Below the pieces are notes generated by a model that was not told the origin of the DNA, ran no database searches, and worked only from the letters and a program-made list of their open reading frames with translations. Below, piece by piece: positions 61,259 to 64,000 of a stretch of 64,000 bases of DNA. Each line of letters begins with the position of its first letter. The stretch's first letter is position 1. Origin of the DNA: Saprospiraceae bacterium (GTDB lineage: Bacteria; Bacteroidota; Bacteroidia; Chitinophagales; Saprospiraceae); assembly GCA_026129545.1 (NCBI GenBank), contig JAHCHX010000002.1, positions 682,001 through 746,000 on the forward strand, given 5' to 3'. Position numbers and translations under genes: made by a program.

Positions 61259-62049
61259 GTTGTTGAGAATTTTGAAAGTTAAAAATTTTGGTGGTTTTTC
61301 CCAACTCTACTAAGCTGAACTGGGAGTGGCTTTTTCGACACTGCCCCCCGAGCAGCGACGAAAGGCGAAAGGTTACGGTGGATGCATAATAGCTTCGGCG
61401 TTTTAAGTAATGGTGAAAATGGTTTTTTGGGGCGGTTCAAAAGGGTAGTTTTCTGACGAGTTACTCTTCCCAAAAGGCAAGCGAGTCTCTGGCAGCCCAA
61501 GCCATCCAGTGACTTGGTTGCTGTTTTGCCCGGAGGCTGACCTGTCTTGTACGCGGGAACGAAAGGTTTTTTATGTGGATGATACAGGGTTGTTTTTCGT
61601 TTTGGTTGAACAAATATCAACTCACGATTTCAGTTTTCCTAATGGTTTTTGATCGTTTAAATCACATTAAATTGAAAGAATTAAAATGAAATAGTTTGGC
61701 TCTACCCTGTTGGTTTTCAATGCCATAAGTATCCTGACAAAAAGCAAATACTTGTGTTGGGAATTTTATTGGGAGGGGGGGCAGGGCAAACGCATCAAAA
61801 CACAACCGACCTCGGAGAGGTCAAATGTTGGTAGAAATGGTGTGTTTTTGTGATCATTATCACGACCTCGGAGAGGTCAAATGTCTATCGCAGCAAACAG
61901 GTCACCAACATTCGACCCCGCTGGGATCGTAAACACCGCGGAAATGGGGCGTTTCTACCAACATTTGACCTCTCCGAGGTTTGTGCCATTTTGATGCGTT
62001 TGCCCTGGGAGGGGGGGGTAATAAAATTGCGACGCTGTGCAAACATTTT
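61259..62049. other. Intergenic region with MITE copy 3
   Basis: 791 bases. The right third is MITE copy 3; 61259-61781 shows no recognisable gene or site. A 113-residue frame on the minus strand at 61279-61620 is Lys/Pro-rich and unsupported. Confidence 0.6.
61782..62007 (-). mobile_element. MITE family B, copy 3 (226 bp, longest form)
   Basis: Perfect termini CAGGGCAAACGCATCAAAA and its complement at the right end. Flanks GGAGGGGGGG on both sides (61772-61781 and 62008-62017). Read on the minus strand it contains, in order, the interior of copy 1 and then the interior of copy 2, separated by GACCTCTCCGAGGTC. Confidence 0.9.
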
Positions 62050-63276
62050 TCAATGCTCTTCCCCTCCCTTTTTGCGGAGCAAAAATTTCAAATCTTTTGG
62101 TTCTAGCTCTTGCGGGTAATTGTCCGCGGTGTACACTCCTGTTGTCATTTCTTCGAAGACCTTTTCAGTTTCTTTGCGCATAATCGAGACACCTGATTTG
62201 AGGGTTCGGCCTTCATTGCCTGTGGAAGAATAGATGCATGGGATGTAACGCCGCTGTTGCAGGTCTGAACCGTCGCCAATTCGCCCAATCAAGTGGAGAT
62301 GTTTGTAGTCATTGTCGAAATCCAATACGACACACGTGTGGTTGAAAATTTCTATCCTCCCTTTTTTGAATTCGTGTCGTGTCCCTTGGTAGCGCAAGTT
62401 GTACTCGCTGGGTATGCAAATCTTGCCGCGCCGTATAATTCCGTTTACATTGGCAGAGTAGATGTACCAATTTCCAAATAGGCCGCCGATACGATATTCG
62501 TTTGAGCCGTTGAGAAACCAGTCTACAGGGATACCGCGTACCAAGCTTCGGCCACAGTAGCGGTCGAAATAACGGTTGAGAAATGCTTCATCAGGCTCGT
62601 CGCCATCTTGGTTTTCGCGAACAAGTAATACAGCAACCATTGTTGGCACAGCCGATGCATTGACAGTGAGACAAAGCCCCGGAATGAAATTCAAATTGTT
62701 CTCTTCAACAGTGCCCACGTTGAAAATGAACTGACTAATCTTGTACTCATCTTCTACTGCGCAGAATAAGTTCATGTTTTTTAGCGCCGCTCTCCCACCT
62801 GTCAATTCAGGTGATAATTCACCTACGACTCTGGTTTCACCTGCCCCCAATTGCATCTTGCTGCTGCGGACGCTCCATGCTCCGTTGCGTTTTTCACGCC
62901 AATAAAGGCGATACCAGCCAAAGTATGGGTCTAATTTCATCACTTCGGGGTCTTCTACGCTGGCAAAGATTTTTTGTTTCATCTCTTCATCGGGCAGGTA
63001 GTCGCACAATCCAGAAATAGCGACTTTGCTCATGGCTACTGTATTTGGGCTGGGCGTTCTTTCTATCTCACGCTTAAGTTTTTTTACTGGTTCGAGGCCA
63101 ATCTCGACGATTTGCGCGAGCATTTCGAGCTTGGCGCCATTTGTCAGGTTTTTGATTTTGTCCATGCGTTCATCGCAGAACTTTTGCCAAACCCCACCCC
63201 ACAGGGTTTTTGCCATGTGGAATGGGACATCAAGGTTGGTAGGCCTTCCAGGGCGGCTGTCGTTGGTGTTGGGCAT
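62050..63276 (-). CDS. Hypothetical protein, unrecognised
   Basis: 408 residues, no signal peptide or membrane segment. N-terminal helical part (about 20-110: KTLWGGVWQKFCDERMDKIKN, LEMLAQIVEIGLEPVKKLKRE) and a beta-rich C-terminal part (about 125-390) with aromatic strands (GWYRLYWREKR, GGLFGNWYIYSANVNG, GRIEIFNHTCVVLDFD, HLHLIGRIGDGSD). The two-part layout recalls a sensor or ligand-binding barrel attached to a helical adaptor, but I cannot name a family. MITE copy 3 lies 42 bases after its stop. Confidence 0.65.
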   Translation of the reverse strand: MPNTNDSRPGRPTNLDVPFHMAKTLWGGVWQKFCDERMDKIKNLTNGAKLEMLAQIVEIGLEPVKKLKREIERTPSPNTVAMSKVAISGLCDYLPDEEMKQKIFASVEDPEVMKLDPYFGWYRLYWREKRNGAWSVRSSKMQLGAGETRVVGELSPELTGGRAALKNMNLFCAVEDEYKISQFIFNVGTVEENNLNFIPGLCLTVNASAVPTMVAVLLVRENQDGDEPDEAFLNRYFDRYCGRSLVRGIPVDWFLNGSNEYRIGGLFGNWYIYSANVNGIIRRGKICIPSEYNLRYQGTRHEFKKGRIEIFNHTCVVLDFDNDYKHLHLIGRIGDGSDLQQRRYIPCIYSSTGNEGRTLKSGVSIMRKETEKVFEEMTTGVYTADNYPQELEPKDLKFLLRKKGGEEH

Positions 63277-63391
63277 AGTTGGTTAGGTTTGTTAAGAAGC
63301 AGGTGGTTTATCGCGGTTTCTCAAACAAATGTATCCTCCACTTTCTCTCAATCCAAGAAGTAAGAAATGAAAATGCATCCTCGTGACATTA

Positions 63392-64000
63392 TTAAATGAA
63401 ATGTATTTTCACCTTCCCCGCCGCCGCCTTCCCCACCACCTTCTCCACCTCGGCCATTTCCGCCGCCCGTAGCCGCGCCAGCGAGCCGAAATGCTGCAAG
63501 AGTTTCTCTGCCGTTTTCGCGCCGATGCCGGGGATTTCGGTCAGTTCGGTTTTGATAAAATTTTTGCTGCGCTGGTTGCGGTGGAAAGTGATGCCGAATC
63601 GGTGCGCCTCGTTGCGGGCTTGCTGGATGAGTTTGAGGGATTCTGACTTTTTATTGATAAGCGCCGGCACGGGGTCGTCGGGGAAGAAGATTTCTTCAAG
63701 GCGCTTGGCGATACCGACAACAGTCATTTTACCTTCCAAATCGAGCGCTCGCAGGCTTTTCATGGCCGCGCTGAGTTGACCTTTGCCGCCATCTATAATG
63801 ACAAGTTGCGGCAAGCCCTGACCCTCGGCGAGCAGGCGTTTGTAGCGGCGATAGACGACCTCCTCCATCGAGGCGAAGTCGTTGGGGCCTTCCACCGATT
63901 TCACGTTGTAGTGGCGGTAGTCGCGCTTGGCGGGTTTGGCGTTTTTGAACACGACGCAACTCGACACGGGGTTGGTTCCCTGTAAGTTGGAGTTGTCGAA
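63392..64000 (-). CDS. uvrC: Excinuclease ABC subunit C, C-terminal part
   Basis: About 202 residues, cut by the window edge. The frame is open to base 64000 (FDNSNLQGTNPVSSCVVF continues upstream). It includes the second nuclease (RNase H-like) domain: IIDGGKGQLSAA and the catalytic-region HRFGITFHRNQRSK, and the closing (HhH)2 domain with EIPGIGAKTAEKLLQHFGS. UvrC makes both incisions in nucleotide excision repair. Its GIY-YIG domain would lie outside the window. Confidence 0.95.
   Translation of the reverse strand, partial: FDNSNLQGTNPVSSCVVFKNAKPAKRDYRHYNVKSVEGPNDFASMEEVVYRRYKRLLAEGQGLPQLVIIDGGKGQLSAAMKSLRALDLEGKMTVVGIAKRLEEIFFPDDPVPALINKKSESLKLIQQARNEAHRFGITFHRNQRSKNFIKTELTEIPGIGAKTAEKLLQHFGSLARLRAAEMAEVEKVVGKAAAGKVKIHFI

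Noticed and set aside
61279..61620. 113-residue Lys/Pro-rich frame on the minus strand
   Set aside because: No start context, no domain; looks like a chance frame in repeat-type DNA.

Overview
The window looks like chromosome of a free-living Bacteroidota bacterium, most likely of the Saprospiria (Lewinella/Haliscomenobacter-like) lineage. The evidence is direct but indirect for taxonomy: many genes have a TAnnTTTG box (the Bacteroidota -7 element) shortly upstream and little Shine-Dalgarno; a 1470-residue secreted protein combines SprB-type and HYR repeats with a C-terminal type IX secretion sorting domain; there are OmpA-like, porin-like and DUF4136-type envelope proteins, an ALDH7, a CrtZ-type hydroxylase and a methylmalonyl-CoA mutase small subunit. 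No rRNA is present, so the rank stays an inference.

Layout. 0-7.4 kb: ddl, an atypical beta-carbonic anhydrase, a START/GyrI-like protein, the isc cluster (iscS, iscU, iscA) and an unpaired, short mutA. 7.5-19 kb: two OmpA proteins, a WG-repeat protein, xerD, thiL, an ABC exporter, an SQR-like flavoprotein, a DHH-like protein, an AstE/AspA-like hydrolase, and a DinB/YfiT domain carrying a histone-like repeated basic tail. 20.6-29.1 kb: AlkA-type glycosylase, a glutamate-cysteine ligase-like/CBS fusion, a type II restriction-modification pair, an APC permease, crtZ and the btaA-btaB pair for betaine lipid synthesis. 29.2-31.4 kb: a repeat-dense island holding two paralogous GIY-YIG nuclease genes, an orphan antitoxin-like gene and arrays of hairpin units with a period of about 135 bp. 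31.5-45.9 kb: a NagZ/beta-lactamase fusion, Uma2 nuclease, ALDH7, a repeat-rich intergenic stretch, envelope proteins, a response regulator, an operon with AAA kinase, DUF5995 and APH-like genes, a lipoprotein and an M50 protease. 46.1-64 kb: thrA (aspartokinase-homoserine dehydrogenase), an expressed-looking but aberrant tRNA-like gene, a NUDIX hydrolase, a two-component system, the large type IX-secreted protein, an oxidoreductase, an amidohydrolase, a truncated extradiol dioxygenase pseudogene, and the C-terminal part of uvrC running off the right edge.

The most unusual content is non-coding. At least five families of dispersed palindromic or terminally inverted repeats sit between genes. 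One (three copies) is a clear miniature inverted-repeat transposon: 20-bp termini, 10-11 bp target duplications, and modular internal structure in which two short copies are different internal deletions of the long one; one copy has landed inside a member of another family. A triple in-frame palindrome lies inside the NagZ/beta-lactamase gene, a palindrome marks the break point of the dioxygenase pseudogene, and the tRNA-like gene carries an oversized variable region. Protein-level oddities are the DinB-histone-tail fusion, the carbonic anhydrase without its catalytic arginine, and the split APH/AAA pair around a DUF5995 gene.
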